From Terebella lapidaria (taxonomy: Eukaryota; Annelida; Polychaeta; Terebellida; Terebellidae): a stretch of 64,000 nt of DNA. A program made the translations under genes and the position numbers. The stretch covers positions 13,162,868-13,226,867 of the forward strand of contig OX424555.1 in the NCBI GenBank assembly GCA_949152475.1, read 5' to 3'. The notes under the pieces were generated by a model. That model was not told the DNA's origin. It did no database searches and worked only from the letters and a program-made list of their open reading frames with translations. How positions within the stretch are numbered: the first letter of the stretch is position 1; each line of letters opens with the position of its first letter. Positions 40,310 through 53,120 of the stretch are shown here, one piece after another.

Positions 40310-40800
40310 GTGGAGATCACATATATCCCCCAATGTGGTTTGATATACATCTTGTTGCATGGCAGCCCCATGAAACAAGCATTCATTTCATGTTATCTAA
40401 TAGTTTTCAACTAGACAACGAATTAAGTTATCTGCATATGATCGAGATTAACAAAGAAGACCATGTAGAATCCACATAATTATCCCAATCTGACAGGCGC
40501 TACCATTCTTCATTAGTTTGAATACACTTTCCGAGTTTACAGCTGGATGATTTCAGCAACATTGTTGCAATCTTGGACTTCACATTAGAACAGGCACGTT
40601 CAATTCATTGGCGCCAACTGCTCTAAATACAGTGTATTAGATAGATAAGTTCAATTCATTGGCGCCAACTGCTCTAAATACAGTGTATTAGATAGATAAC
40701 ATCACGTGCATGTCGCGCTCTATGGAACCTTTGGAAATTTAGATATTCACAGGTTGCCACTAATTGTCATATGAGGTAGTTGTACATTTATTATATTATT
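40310..40800 (+). repeat. Dispersed repeat R9, copy 2
   Basis: Collinear with 21520-22050. It carries an internal perfect 51-bp tandem duplication at 40598-40699. Confidence 0.75.
40598..40699 (+). repeat. 51-bp perfect tandem duplication
   Basis: GTTCAATTCATTGGCGCCAA... occurs at 40598 and again at 40649 with no difference seen; a recent slippage or an unequal exchange. Confidence 0.9.
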
Positions 40801-40975
40801 TCATTGTCTGACACTGGACATAGATTGGATAACGGATATTTTGCTCGGAATACTTCATGCTTCGGTATAGGTGACATGTTCTCTGGGCATCGATGGTTGC
40901 GTTTGTGTGATATGTTGTATACATATTCATTATCTTGTGCCTGCTGTGCTACCTGCTAACGCTTTTGGTGTCAGT

Positions 40976-40998
40976 ATATATATATATATGTATTTTAC

Positions 40999-41072
<74 letters not shown>
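40976..41072. repeat. AT/TA dinucleotide microsatellite
   Basis: A short TA run, a 13-bp break, then about 35 TA units. Open frames through it are artefacts. Confidence 0.97.
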
Positions 41073-41075
<3 letters not shown>

Positions 41076-41989
41076 CACCTCGTTTAAGAATCACAATCTG
41101 TGATTGGCCAATAAACGTGGAACAATAAACCGCAATAAACGATATACTAACCGGTTGGTGATTCGATATACTAACTGGAAGCATCATTCGTCAATGACGT
41201 TTTATCATTGAACAGACGTTCGGTATACTATAATAAATACAACCCTGTATGTATATTAGTACAGCGGATTATTCCCTTCGTGAGTCATTACCACCCTCGG
41301 CTTACGCCTGGGGCAGTAATATCTCCCTCGGGGAATTTACGCTGTACCGATATACACACAGAGTGGTATTTATATATCTTCATGTGTATGTCGTAATGTA
41401 GCCAGCGTATATCGTTGCAAGTGTGTATTTCTGTTGAATTTCAACTAGTTGCTGTGATATCACTGGGTTCAACAGGTATTTTACACAAGAGATCGAACTA
41501 GTAGTATTATTACAGGAACATAATAATACATCATTAAACGGATAAACGCCTTGTTTTGTATAAACACGGTAAACATATCTGACAACAAGAAGTATACATT
41601 TACCACACGTTCACATATATGGACAGTCATTTGTGCAAATATGCAAGATCTTTGAAAAGTTAGTTATTGAATCCATATATATTCGTAGTATATATAATAT
41701 ATATATTTTTTTGTATTTATAGACTCGATATTATTGATGACACATAAATGAGATATCATTCTATTTTAAAGAGTCAAGAATACGGAATGACCGAATTCAT
41801 GTTTATACACTATATGCTGCTTATTTCAAGTAATTCGACCAACTTTTACTGCATAAAGTGATCCTCGTGAGAAGACACTCCGCGAAATACAGTGTTGGCA
41901 TAGTAAAGCCTGACAAAAAATTGGACTGTGTAGATATGCACCTGATAGCAGAGGATAAGCAAACATAAAATAATCTCCAACCTCTCGGA
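41073..41989. other. AT-rich non-coding DNA
   Basis: Nothing recognised. Confidence 0.5.
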
Positions 41990-42430
41990 GATTCAACTCT
42001 TTGGTCAGTCTTTTAAAGGTATAACCACTTTTAGAATTGACCAAATTTATTCATCCTGCTGAAGCTTCATTTTGTCTAAAGAATGGGAATCAAGCAAAAT
42101 TTGGTTTGAAAATATGTATTATATGCCTAAATTGAGTTGCCAAAAATCAAGATTTAAACTCGGGCCAATCAATCTCGCGTCCATGTTTTGTTTAAGCGGT
42201 CTTATGACGTCATAGGCATTTGTCTAGATACTGTGGCAACCGGCAATGTAGGCAGACCAATCATTCTCTATCTGATGATTTCATGCACGGCTAACAGCGA
42301 CTTTCTGAGTATCTGTTATCGAACTGTGCAATATTACCTATACATTACCTATATATTCTTCCAAGCTTGCGTGACAAACAAGAATGTTGAATTCGGCTGA
42401 TTTTAACATTGGTTCCAACTTTAAGGATAG
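41990..42430 (+). repeat. Dispersed repeat R6, copy 2
   Basis: TGCCTAAATTGAGTTGCCAA, TTTGTCTAGATACTGTGGCA and GCGTGACAAACAAGAATG match the other R6 copies. Confidence 0.85.
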
Positions 42431-43775
42431 TCATCTCATAGGGATTTTCCTGTCCAGACAAATCATGTCGTTGTACGTCTTTGTCAATAACTCCGCGAAT
42501 TCTGATGAAAACCATTTCAAAATTTATGTGTGATTGTTCACCCAAAAAATTATATTAGGTTATAACGATGATTTATTATGATAATTAGCCAGTATAGATA
42601 GGAAACAAGGTAGAACTCTCAGGATGACATTGTTAGCGATGATACTCACACAACAATACGTTCGTATTGCAACAATACGTACATACTGTACGTTCGTACA
42701 ATATGTTCGTGATTATGAACCGAGAATTGTTTTTTCTGAAATTCGCTGCAAATGTTGCGATAAATTATGTACAATATAGAAGGAAGTTCATCCAGTTGCT
42801 TATTTTCCTAGTAGGTCTATGCAAGACGACAAAAATCGGGGCTATTTCGAAATTGTAAGCCGTATATGTTGGACCCATGTATCGCTGGACATGTTTTCTT
42901 CTAAATTCAATGAAGATTAAAATGAAGACGAATTAAATATTGCATTCATTCAGTGGGCGATTAGGATAAGTAGCGTAGAAATATTCCCCAATTTTATGTG
43001 ATGCCCACCCGTAACATTGATTACTTGGGGTGTTACTCAAACAGTTGAGAATATATCCTGATACTTTCTAATTAAAATGATGAATGCACCAGTAAAAAGC
43101 ACCACGTTTAACCCTGGTCGCAATCAATATGGCAAACTGAAGCAGGCATTGCCCGACGTGTGATTCATTGATTACGGACATGGAAAACGGATTACGGAAA
43201 ATCTTGTCACCATGCAAAATGCGAAATTGTGATATTAAATAGGTTTGAAAATTTACCGATTTTCAGAATTCGGGCGTAAAACTACATTGCATTTATTTAT
43301 TTCATGCAAATCAGGACTCGTAGTCAAAACTTATGAACGGAAAAAATGGACTTTGCTAAAAACATATATTACTTGAAATACTGTAGAAAAATTGCAATGA
43401 AATAACAGTTTTTGAAATGACAAGGCACAATACTGACAATGCAAATGCGTTTTGACATCTTATGACTACAACCAGTACAACAAGTTCCTAAGGATGCGAA
43501 TACAAAATCTAAAATAAATGAACTTACTTTCTGAATGGCAGGAAACCTCAACAACACAATTTTATCCAAATCACGCCGGCTATTATGTAATATTCTTGTT
43601 TGTAATATGCACATGTAGTGAGGATAATTATGAATTTATTTCACAAATGAAACTTCCGTCCATTCCTTCCACACACTTTGAATGTGTGTATACTTAATCA
43701 ACATATATAGGTTCGCCATCATGAAAATAAACAATAAAGTCAAACGAAAAGTAAGAACACATCGCTATATACATG
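42431..43775. other. AT-rich non-coding DNA
   Basis: Several short palindromic ACGTTCGTA/TACGAACGT-like segments occur at 42655-42712; otherwise nothing recognised. Confidence 0.5.
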
Positions 43776-44110
43776 ATATACAACTGTAAGTATCAATCTA
43801 TTACCACCAATACAGCTAAATTTTGATGATTTCAATAACAAACGTAAAATGCAACATTTTGCAATAGAAACAAAGCCCAACCAAAAACTTTATCAAAAAA
43901 CACACTGGCGTCATCAGGGGCAGACAGTATCGTAGTTGTTTCTACTGTACACCTGATGGAATTAGTATACAACTGCCCAACAACCTATGAAAATAATTTA
44001 GAAATCCGAAACAAACCCGATGGAATAGATATATGATAAGTACATAAGTACCTAATCACAAGCCAAAAGGCTACTGAGTTGACAAATTGATATTTGTATA
44101 TCCTGATTTC
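43776..44110 (-). repeat. Nearly full-length diverged copy of the 363-bp repeat
   Basis: On the - strand it runs from CAACTCAGTAGCC through CTGTCTGCCCCTGATGACGC to GTAATAGATTGATACTTACA. It ends exactly at the terminus shared by other single copies. Confidence 0.88.
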
Positions 44111-44759
44111 ACTCTAATTCAGGCCAACTATGTTTTAAAGTAGATATGGCTTCTGCTGGCAACAATTTGATTCATTGTGTCAGGGTTTTGCATTGTAGAA
44201 TAAAGTTGGTCTAAAAAGTATGAATCATGTCCATCTATGTTCATAAGATGTTGAAGTATTCAGCATAAACTTTTTTTCCAGAAGTTACGCACCGGTTTCA
44301 ATGTATGATATTGATGAAAGATACTGTATGGTGATAATCATCAATGTAACTCAACTTGGTTTCACTATGTGTTAATGATGTATGTTTTATCATTTCAAAC
44401 ATAGCATCTCAAAGAACAAGATGCAGCGTAGCACATGTATTTCGACATGTATTACGATATGTATGGTGCAATATTATGCATGAACATCGTATCCAAGGAT
44501 CAGTGGGAACGACGAGAGTATGAAATACAAGATCTTGCCCTGGGTTCCACTTTGATATTCCACACACGATTAACTCGGAAGCAATGTAAGAAATGTTTAT
44601 CTCTGCGAAGTCAAGGTTGTAGGGAAAGGTGAACTGGCTACTTAATGTGAAACATGTGTGCAATCCCCCCCAAGGATGTGCAAAACAAAATATCATCAAA
44701 CGGGAGGTATAAAGTGAATAGCTGTCACTTTCGGTTATTTTTTAAAGAAATATGTGTGA
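44111..44759. other. AT-rich non-coding DNA
   Basis: Nothing recognised. Confidence 0.5.
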
Positions 44760-45160
44760 TAAAATGCTCAGCCTGAAATTGTGTCAATTGTCTAAAATTG
44801 GTTGCCACAACGAAGATTGAAACTCAGGACAGGCAATAGACGTGGAATCAATACCCAGTATTAAGTATTCCGAGCAAACAAAACAGGGTCCTTTATCCAA
44901 TCTCATAGTCCGGGGACAGAAAGTCATATCAGGCATACGAAGTGAGAGAAAACAAAAATGACAGGGAAACTCGTGAACACCCCAAAATGGCCATTAGGAG
45001 GTGAAATCAGGTGTTCCGGAAAGAGTGACCATTTTCTCTCGAATGGCCCACGTTGCTGGCAAGTCTCATGACGTTTGTGGAACAAACTAAATTGCTGAGA
45101 TTATGGATGATTTAAAAATGGTATCCAACTTTAATTTCCACGCGCATGTGTCCCATTGCA
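44760..45160 (+). repeat. Dispersed repeat R6, copy 3, split by R7
   Basis: R6 sequence before about 44835 and after about 45036. The middle (44836-45035) is an R7 copy nearly identical to 14218-14420, so R7 inserted into R6. Confidence 0.75.
44836..45035 (+). repeat. Dispersed repeat R7, copy 2
   Basis: ATAGACGTGGAATCAATACC to GGTGTTCCGGAAAGAGTGA, very similar to 14218-14405, with a 10-bp local duplication (AGTATTAAGTATT). Confidence 0.85.
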
Positions 45161-45329
45161 ATTATGTTTCATGTAATCTGACCACAACTTGCGTATGTCT
45201 AATAATATTATATCGTATTAGATTTTGTATGGAGTCATGCTCCCAATTATTTGTGTACAAACTTGTAGTAAATATGCCATTTATTGTATTCTGATTATGG
45301 TGTACAACAAATGGTGTACATTTTATTAT

Positions 45330-45490
45330 GGTGTACATTTAAGTTACCTACAACAACTATTTGACAGCGATGAAGATTACACCATCACCACTTCCAGGAA
45401 ATATTCATTCACCATTGGTGTTCTATTAGATACATGCAAATGTATTATGCTGCCATGCATTTGACATGTTGATGTAGATAATTTGGCATA
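45330..45490 (+). repeat. Dispersed repeat R4, partial copy 1
   Basis: ACAACAACTATTTGACAGCG and ATATTCATTCACCATTGGTG match 48890-49340 directly and 59890-60290 and 62130-62520 in reverse. Confidence 0.78.
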
Positions 45491-45504
45491 AATGTGGTCT
45501 CGAG

Positions 45505-46120
45505 TCTTATTACTGATCATTCATGTCCATTCCATAAAATTCGGTAGTTAATTGCATTCAGATGGTCTTGAAGGTACTGTTGAACTCGGCAGTAGAGACT
45601 ACCGGAAGCACATATATTGACAGTAAACATCGGCTGCCGGTGTCGGCGATCACCAAACACTGACTGCCCGGCCAGTGTTTTGTAACAAGACCCCAAGCTC
45701 CGGACCGATGATCTACATTCCACACGGGGTAAATGAAACTGATCCTTGGAAAAATATAACAATCTTACCACGTGCTAAACGACTGCTGTAGTCCAGGCGA
45801 CCTGGCGACGATGCTTATAATGAAAACATAACCTTCTCGAAATCTTAGCAGGTGGTTTGTTTAAGTACGGACTACTTAGAGAGTAAACCTCCCGCAAATG
45901 ATAGGATTTAGGTGTCCGATATTATTAAAAGAGTGTATTTCACACGAACCATTTGTTAGGAAAGATAGAATCCTGGATGATTCGATCATCTGTTTGAGAA
46001 TATCCAGCTTTGTATGTCGGTTTTTCTTTTCGAAGGAACTTGTCCATTTGATGTCTGGTAGGTGGGGGGGGGGCATTTGGGCATGAAGAGGCTTACAGTT
46101 TGAAGCTTTTCATGCAAGTG
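45505..46120 (+). repeat. Dispersed repeat R5, copy 1
   Basis: About 85-90 percent similar by eye to 52510-53120 in the same orientation. Landmarks: TAGAGACTACCGGAAGCACA, CGGCTGCCGGTGTCGGCGAT and AGGCGACCTGGCGACGATGC. A - strand frame (45517-45771) is shared in part by the other copy (52567-52773), with short runs of identical residues such as SVFGDRRHRQPMFTV. It could be a decayed coding segment of an unrecognised element. Confidence 0.85.
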
Positions 46121-46369
46121 CTTCATACATAATACAAAAAAGATCTTTCCAAAATAGGAATTCTACGTAGTATGTGGTGTACATGGATTTAACATTTAAC
46201 ATGGATCTCTATCGCTTGGCATTGGAAAATTATACCGTATTCATTGTTATTATCATATTTGATCGTTGATATGATCGTAGATACATGACATAAACAAGGT
46301 AGTTATCTAACATCCTTGATATTTAGATCACTAGATTTATTGGAATCTGGAGTAAAGTATCTGAAGCTG
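46121..46369. other. AT-rich non-coding DNA
   Basis: Nothing recognised. Confidence 0.45.
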
Positions 46370-46830
46370 AATTATATTCCCTATTGTGGTAAATACGGGC
46401 TTGTACCTGGTTTCTTGATGTACAAAATAGTACAATTCCCTCAGATAAATTATTCGATGATATGTAAAACAGTACGGTTATATGATCGTATACTCTTCGC
46501 AATACTCTTACCAGATTTGCATGAAGTATGTTATTTGTACAGGGTGCAGGTCATAGTTGAACGAAATCAATTACGCTATTAGGACTACTTGTGAACAAGT
46601 CAAATAAATATTGCACATGTAATTCATATATACAGGATAGGATGGGGTTTGTTCACAGAAGTTTCCAGATAGTCCCTAAAATGCTGCAACAAGGATAAGT
46701 TTTACCAATACTAATAGCTGCGTTTAATTATGATTGAATTATTTAATAAATTACTTAATTTATATGGCCGTCATCACGATCTGGTTGATAAGTACACCAA
46801 ATCATTGGCAAGTATGCAGCAGGATCGATG
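46370..46830 (+). repeat. Dispersed repeat R13, copy 1
   Basis: Shares TTTCTTGATGTACA, GTTCACAGAAGTT and CACGATCTGGTTGATA-like blocks with 54590-55030. Confidence 0.65.
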
Positions 46831-47504
46831 CTACGATATCGTATCCCGCAGTTATGTCCATTTTCAATGGTATCATTGGCTGTGCATGTGTTGCATGTAT
46901 AAACGCGTTGTCTGACTTGAAGTGATTTTCAGGAAATATTTCTCGCTTATCATAATTCATATTCTATGAAAAAGCAACCAGTGTTATTTTTTTGAATGAA
47001 AATAAAATCCTTGTTAGTGTGTGAATGTACCAAACTCTACACCAGTGACAATTTCAGTGACACTTTTTCAAAACCTAAAGAAACACATTCAGCTAGCAAC
47101 ATTACTCTATTCTATGTGTACATATGCCAACTTATTGCAGACTTTTTTGTGAATACACATACATGTGTATTATCTTCCAATGGCTGCTGAAAAATTGTCA
47201 AATTGTTATCGCTTCATTGACAGATGTTGCACACCAAATTTATGTTTGCAGACAGAAACCATCAGATAGGCTAAAAGAATTGGGTTACATGCGCGGTGCG
47301 TGCCTTGTCTTCTTGGTGCTCTCTCAAGAGTAATTGGATGTTATCATCATCCGTTGTGCTGTCAGATGACGAACTGTCAGATTGTCATGCATGTGCCGGC
47401 AAACTGCCAGGAAATCTGCGCAGTTTCTGTCGGAACCTGGTCAGTCATTGAACTCATCAGGCATAGTGATTTACTTGGGTAGAATTTTGGGCCAATTAGG
47501 AGCT
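46831..47504. other. AT-rich non-coding DNA
   Basis: Nothing recognised. Confidence 0.5.
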
Positions 47505-47890
47505 TGTGGTCTAAAGCTAGAACCACTTTTAGAAGTGACCAAATTTATCGACACTGCAGCAGATTTATTTTGCCTATAGAATGACAATTCACTCAGAAAT
47601 TGGGTCGAATTATTATTATGGCTTATTTGTTGAAAATGAGTTGCGAAAACCGAAATCCAAGCAGCTCTCATTCATTTTTTCCTCAAAACGGCCCGTGTTG
47701 CTGGATAGATGTACAGACAGTCTCGTTAAGACATCGGTGTTCGTCTTGATACCATGGCAACCGGCAATGTGGGCAAGTCTATCATGCTGTATTCAGTGTT
47801 TTCATGCACGTTTATCTGTGATTTTTTAGTACCTGTCATCGAAATATGTATATTTCTTTATATTTCTGACATTCTCGAGACAACTTGAAA
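47505..47890 (+). repeat. Dispersed repeat R6, copy 4
   Basis: CCACTTTTAGAAGTGACCAAATTTAT, interrupted by small differences, then TGGCAACCGGCAATGTGGGC. Confidence 0.75.
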
Positions 47891-48279
47891 TGATTATAGG
47901 CCATTAAACAGGGTCGGTCCATCAACCTCACAAATACATGCCCAAATACATTTCCGAACTTCAACCAACCGATTTCCAACCCCTTTCGCGAATAACTCCA
48001 ATCAGGATGACAATACATTAGACATATATATTAGAGTGGTCTTAACATTGGACATTGCATGATGTGTCCGGTTTTTTCTATAGTATAGAAATATGCAAAC
48101 CACCTGCAAGACGTACTTGGTAAAGAGACATAGTATGAATTAGCTATTTGATAAGCCTTTGTCAGATCAGGATAGCTGGGAAATATGATTACCACAGACT
48201 AGTATCAGTCTTTTTCTGATGATGTCTCTGTTTTTGCGAATAAGTGAACGTTTCCGAAGACATGTGAATATCAAAATAA

Positions 48280-48720
48280 TGGAGATATTTCAAAACTGGA
48301 ACCACTTTTGGAACTGAATTTTTTAATTCCACAGTACCTTCATAATGTCTAAAGTTTCTTTGCCACATCAGACTGAAATATTTTCCGAAGGAAAATAAAA
48401 GGTACGAAACTCCGCATGGCTGTGCTTTATCCAACGTTGCCGAGAGAATAACGTTGGATAAGGGATGGGTGCAATCGCGTAGTTTCATAACTTCGTATTT
48501 TCTGTCGTGGTAGACACCATCACAATTTATGTAACAAGTGACTGTTTTATCCCTCCAACGGCCCTTGTTCTACACAGTCTTATGACGTTTGCAGAACAAA
48601 CAAAAATGCTAAATTTATGGCTGATTTCAAAATTGGTTCCAACTTTATTTTTTTTTCCACGTGCATGTGTCCCATTTCAATGTTGGAAATTATCTGTTGA
48701 ATTGTTATGTTTATACCAAA
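48280..48720 (+). repeat. Dispersed repeat R6, copy 5 (degenerate)
   Basis: GGAACCACTTTTGGAACTGA, AACGGCCCTTGTTC and TTGGTTCCAACTTTA are shared with other copies; the middle differs. Confidence 0.6.
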
Positions 48721-48889
48721 ATAGAAAACATGTAAAGTATGCCTATCTTTTGAGATTACGCCCAGACTCCAATTAGAATTTCAAATATGTGAAGTCCTTA
48801 AAAAGACATAAAATGAATAAAACAATGCTTAATGAGAGCAGCAAGTATTCGTGAACAGAACAATTCACTGTATATCATGGTGAGTTTGA

Positions 48890-49340
48890 TGGCTAATTCA
48901 TCCAACCTACCACAACTGTTTGGCTGCAATAGAGATCACACAATCACCACTTCATGCAATATTCATTCACCATTGGTGTCTTATTTATAAATAATATTGT
49001 GCTGCCATTGGAGATGCTGGTTTAGATAATTTGGTTTAAGTGTGCTATCAAGTCTTCGATCATCCCAATGTATATCTGTCTACACACGTGGGGTGAGCCC
49101 ACTCAAGGGTGATAGATGTCTTATCCAACCCGCGAAATTTATAATGGTTATCCATTTAATCACCCAGACGAGTTTGTTATCTGCAACGGGGAAAATATAT
49201 GACAAATGAGATAACGCTGAACAGCCTTTACAAATCACTTACACAGCATAACCAAATACACATAAAAGTGTTATCAACCATGCTAGGCACTAATACATCC
49301 ATAAATACAGGAACAAAGCATTATATTTGTGTTAGTGATT
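48890..49340 (+). repeat. Dispersed repeat R4, copy 2
   Basis: Inverse of the segment at 59890-60290: TATTCATTCACCATTGGTGTC, TAATGGTTATCCATTTAATC and CACATAAAAGTGTTATCAA. Confidence 0.8.
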
Positions 49341-49660
49341 TGTGTTATTCCATTTAATTTTGATAACAGACACTAAAATACACTAGTGTTTTTAGTTCAT
49401 GAAATGTGAACAGAAGTAATGGTGGCTTCACCAATTAACCTGTATTGGTAATTCACGCACACCAGAACATTTGGAATATGTAATATAACTACTGTAACAT
49501 GTAGGTATTACTTCATATTTCAATTCTAATCACTACTTGGAATAAAAAAAAACAGATTTGATTTCTAAATTCACAGAGCAAACACGGACAATGGTAAAGT
49601 GCTTTACCCTAGTCCAAGATGTCGAATATGCGACTCGATTTGTTTATGATACGTGTACAC
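49341..49660. other. AT-rich non-coding DNA
   Basis: Nothing recognised. Confidence 0.45.
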
Positions 49661-51912
49661 CCGTAGTAATCCATGCAATGCATACGATAATAGAAGCTAA
49701 GAACTGTGCCCGGATGTGTACCCATTGCACGGCAGCCGAATGTTTAGTTTAGGTATGATTTTGTGACAAAATGTTCTCGAAATCAATCAAATGTACAGAA
49801 TATATCTACAGAACCCCCTCGATTCCATTAAGACATGTATTTTCTATCATAAAATGCCACACATGGCGCATTTAGTTGCTTTTTTGTCTTCGAAATATGG
49901 TACATAAGGCACTCATCCTGACCATTGTTCTGTATTATCACCCTGAACGCTCATTTTTCACGAAAACAACCCACTTTTTCGCGACCATGGCGCTATATTT
50001 GACACAACGGACATTTGTTTTCAATCGTTAAATGAGAATATTTAGTTTATTCCCATGATTTTCGAAGTAAACCGAACTTTGAGGTCGGTGTATTCATTTC
50101 ATGGTTCATGTATTCATTGCAGGGAAAATGCACGATGTCTCACAGACAACCCATCGTCTTCATGTCGGTGTGCTGCTGTAGGCTGCAAACATGTAGGCCC
50201 TACATTGTATGTTTGGTTGGGGTGCAAAACAAGGAAAATGTAGAAGCTTGAGTAGAATTTTGCAAGGAATCATATTGTATATAATCAGATGTAAATGAAT
50301 AAATCGTCTTTACATGAATCTTCATAAATCGTCTTTACACGAATGTTGCCATCCTGCAACATTCTACATACTGAGTATTAGTGTGAAAAATAAATATTGG
50401 ATCTTCGGGTTCCACTAAATTATACCAGGCTCAAAATTAATAGATTAGACGTATCGGCTAATAAAGTACACGCACTGACTTTGGCATTGATGAATCATCA
50501 CAACAATTAGAACTCAGAAACAAGATCCGAATACTCGGTACAAGAAATAGGAATAAAACACCTACCGGTACGTAATGCAGACATTTCTTGGCAAACACTG
50601 CACGAATGTGCAAATCAACTGACTTTGGCTTTAGGTACGTATGTCAACTGCGCACCTTATAAGGTGTGCATTATACACACCTAAAGTGAAACACCGCTAT
50701 TACACATTAGAGTATCTAATACAACGTTCGAAGAAATATTTATAAGAAACCAGGTAACACATATCTACGAAAGAGTATTGAGTAGGGCCACGCAGAAAAA
50801 AATATTTTGGCCAGTATATATCGAGATAATGTGACGTCATACTTCAATATCTCGTCATAGTATTATGTCATACTTCAATATCTCGTCATAGTAAAACGTC
50901 TTGTGAATATATCACGGGATGTTATCACGTCTTATTCGATTATCTCGTCTTATTATGTCGTGCTATCTCCCACATCACGTCATAACTTCACAGCCTATGA
51001 TAGTATGACGACATGTTATGTCGTAATATCAAGACGAGATGTAGGATGTGGAGTTACGGTATGACGTGATGTGTGAGATATCACGACACAATAAGACGAG
51101 ATAATGGAATAAGACGTGATAACGTCACGTGATATATTCATAAGACGTCATACTATGACGAGATATTTAAGTAAGACGTCATATTATCTCGAGATATACT
51201 GGCCAAAAAAAGTTTCCTGCGTGGCCCTGATACTCTTTCATACATATATCGAGTACATATGGAAAACAAAAATTAAGTGAGATTCCATATAACATTCACG
51301 AATACATTAAAAGGTAGGCTATATTATATATATCACGCCCACTTGTGTCAAATGCAAAGTTGTTAAGCCTACTGGTTGGCCTGTCATGACTTGTGTTAAG
51401 TTTCGACTTTCTCTGCAAGCAAAAATATTTTCCGTACAATGAATCATGAAACCGTGAAATGCATACACCGGCCTCAAAGTTCGCTTTATTTCGAAAATCA
51501 TGAGAATAAACTGAATATTCTCATTCAACGATTGAAAACAAATGTTCCTTGTGTCAAATATATCACACCAGGGTCGCGAGAAAGTGAGTTGTTCGCGTGG
51601 AAAAGGTGCATTTTGCCTTGTTGACAGAGTGATAATACAGAAAAATGGTTAGGGCGAGTGCCTTATGTACCAAATTTCAAAGACAAAAAACAACTAAATG
51701 TGCCACTTGTGGCATATTATTATAGAAAATACATGGCTTCATGGAATCGAGGAAGTACTGTGGATATATTTTAAATATTTGATCGATTTCGAGAACATTT
51801 AACCACAAAATCATACATAAACTAAATGATCAACTGCCGTGCAATGAGTACACATCCGGGTACAGCTCTTAGCTTGTATTATTGTATGCATTGCACGGAT
51901 TACTATGGGTGA
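49661..51912. mobile_element. Large foldback element with arms of about 470-490 bp
   Basis: The left arm (49661-50125) reads as the inverse of the right arm (51423-51912), with roughly 80 percent or more similarity by eye. Landmarks in both are GCACGGCAG near the outer part, the CTCGATTCCAT block, CATTTGTTTTCAATCGTT and GAACTTTGAGG. Neither arm has a frame with protein character. The centre includes the palindromic MITE at 50784-51228. The arms are long for a MITE, so a foldback-type element or an inverted duplication of a repeat are the alternatives. Confidence 0.8.
50784..51228. mobile_element. Palindromic MITE with AGGGCCACGCAG tips
   Basis: AGGGCCACGCAG at 50784-50795 is exactly complementary to 51217-51228. 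The complementarity continues inward (TTTTGGCCAGTATATMTCGAGATAA) and, more weakly, over most of the length. It is filled with a short recurring motif, ATMTCGTC or ATCACGTC, including a direct repeat of GTCATACTTCAATATCTCGT. Weaker inverted similarity continues about 25 bp outside both tips. No coding frame. Confidence 0.85.
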
Positions 51913-52509
51913 TGTACATTTAATTGACAGTTATCACGAATAATGTTCAGGCAAGCTGATAGATTAAAACCGCATACTTGCAACTGTAAGTAGGACATTC
52001 TGCTTTGTTGATATTTCACGTAATTTGATTGCTAAAACTCACCCTTGAACAAGGTAAAGTGAACGCGAGATTAGGATAAAGAGGAATGTAACGGTATTCG
52101 TGATTAGGGATAAGTATGTGGTTAAGATACGGAAAACTTGTGGTGAATTGTGTTTCACGTGGTAAATACTGGTACCACAAAATTAATGTATACGACACAC
52201 ATGACATATATAAATTACACGTTAAAAAGAAGGTTCATGAGATGTGGCACACGTGACATACATAAATTACACGTTAAAAAAGGTTCATGAAATGTCAAGT
52301 TGCAAGACTAAAGTGATAAAAAATCAGCATGATATATCTCACCATGTCAATTTTCCTTATACTGATTACCTTGAAAATTAAAAAAAAAGTCTTCAAAAAT
52401 ATGACCAGTTTACATGAAATGAGTCGATTTTTAAAATCATTATCTGATCAATCATCTGATTGCTTCCATTACATCAATCAGATTGCGTGAAATGCGTCCA
52501 TTATATCAC
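51913..52509. other. AT-rich non-coding DNA
   Basis: A short imperfect duplication of ACATAYATAAATTACACGTTAAAAA at 52203-52280; otherwise nothing recognised. Confidence 0.5.
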
Positions 52510-53120
52510 TGATAATTATTACTGATCATTTATGGCAATTCCAGAAATATTGGTTGTTAATTGCATTCAGCTGGTGTTGCACATACTGTTAACTTGGCGG
52601 TAGAGACTACCGGAAGCACATATATTGACAGTAAACATCGGCTGCCGGTGTCGGCGATCACCAAACACTGACTGCCCATCCAGTGTTTTGAAACAACACC
52701 CCAAGCTCGATGATCTACATTCCACACGGGGTAAATGAAACTGATATTTGGAAAAATATAACAATCTTACCACGTGCTAAGCGACTTCTATAGCCTAGGC
52801 GACCTGGCGACGATGCTTCTAATAAAAATATACCCTCCTCGAAATCTTAGCAGGTGGTTTGTTTAAGTATGGACTATTCATAATGTAAATCTCCCGCAAA
52901 TGATAGGATATGGGTGTCCAATATTATTAAAAGGGTGTATTTCACACGAACCATATGTTGGGAAAGATACAATCCTGGGTGATTCGCTAATCTGTTTGAG
53001 GATATCCAACCTTGTATGTCTGGTTTATTTCGAAGGAACTTTCTGTTCATTTAATGCCTGGTGGGGGCCATCTGGGCATGAAGTGGCTTACAATTTGAAG
53101 TTCACCTTGCCAGTGCTCGA
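52510..53120 (+). repeat. Dispersed repeat R5, copy 2
   Basis: Direct-orientation match to 45505-46120 with the same landmarks. Confidence 0.85.

Noticed and set aside
40871-41187. 85-codon frames on both strands at the AT microsatellite
   Set aside because: They are Tyr-Ile runs produced by the TA repeat.
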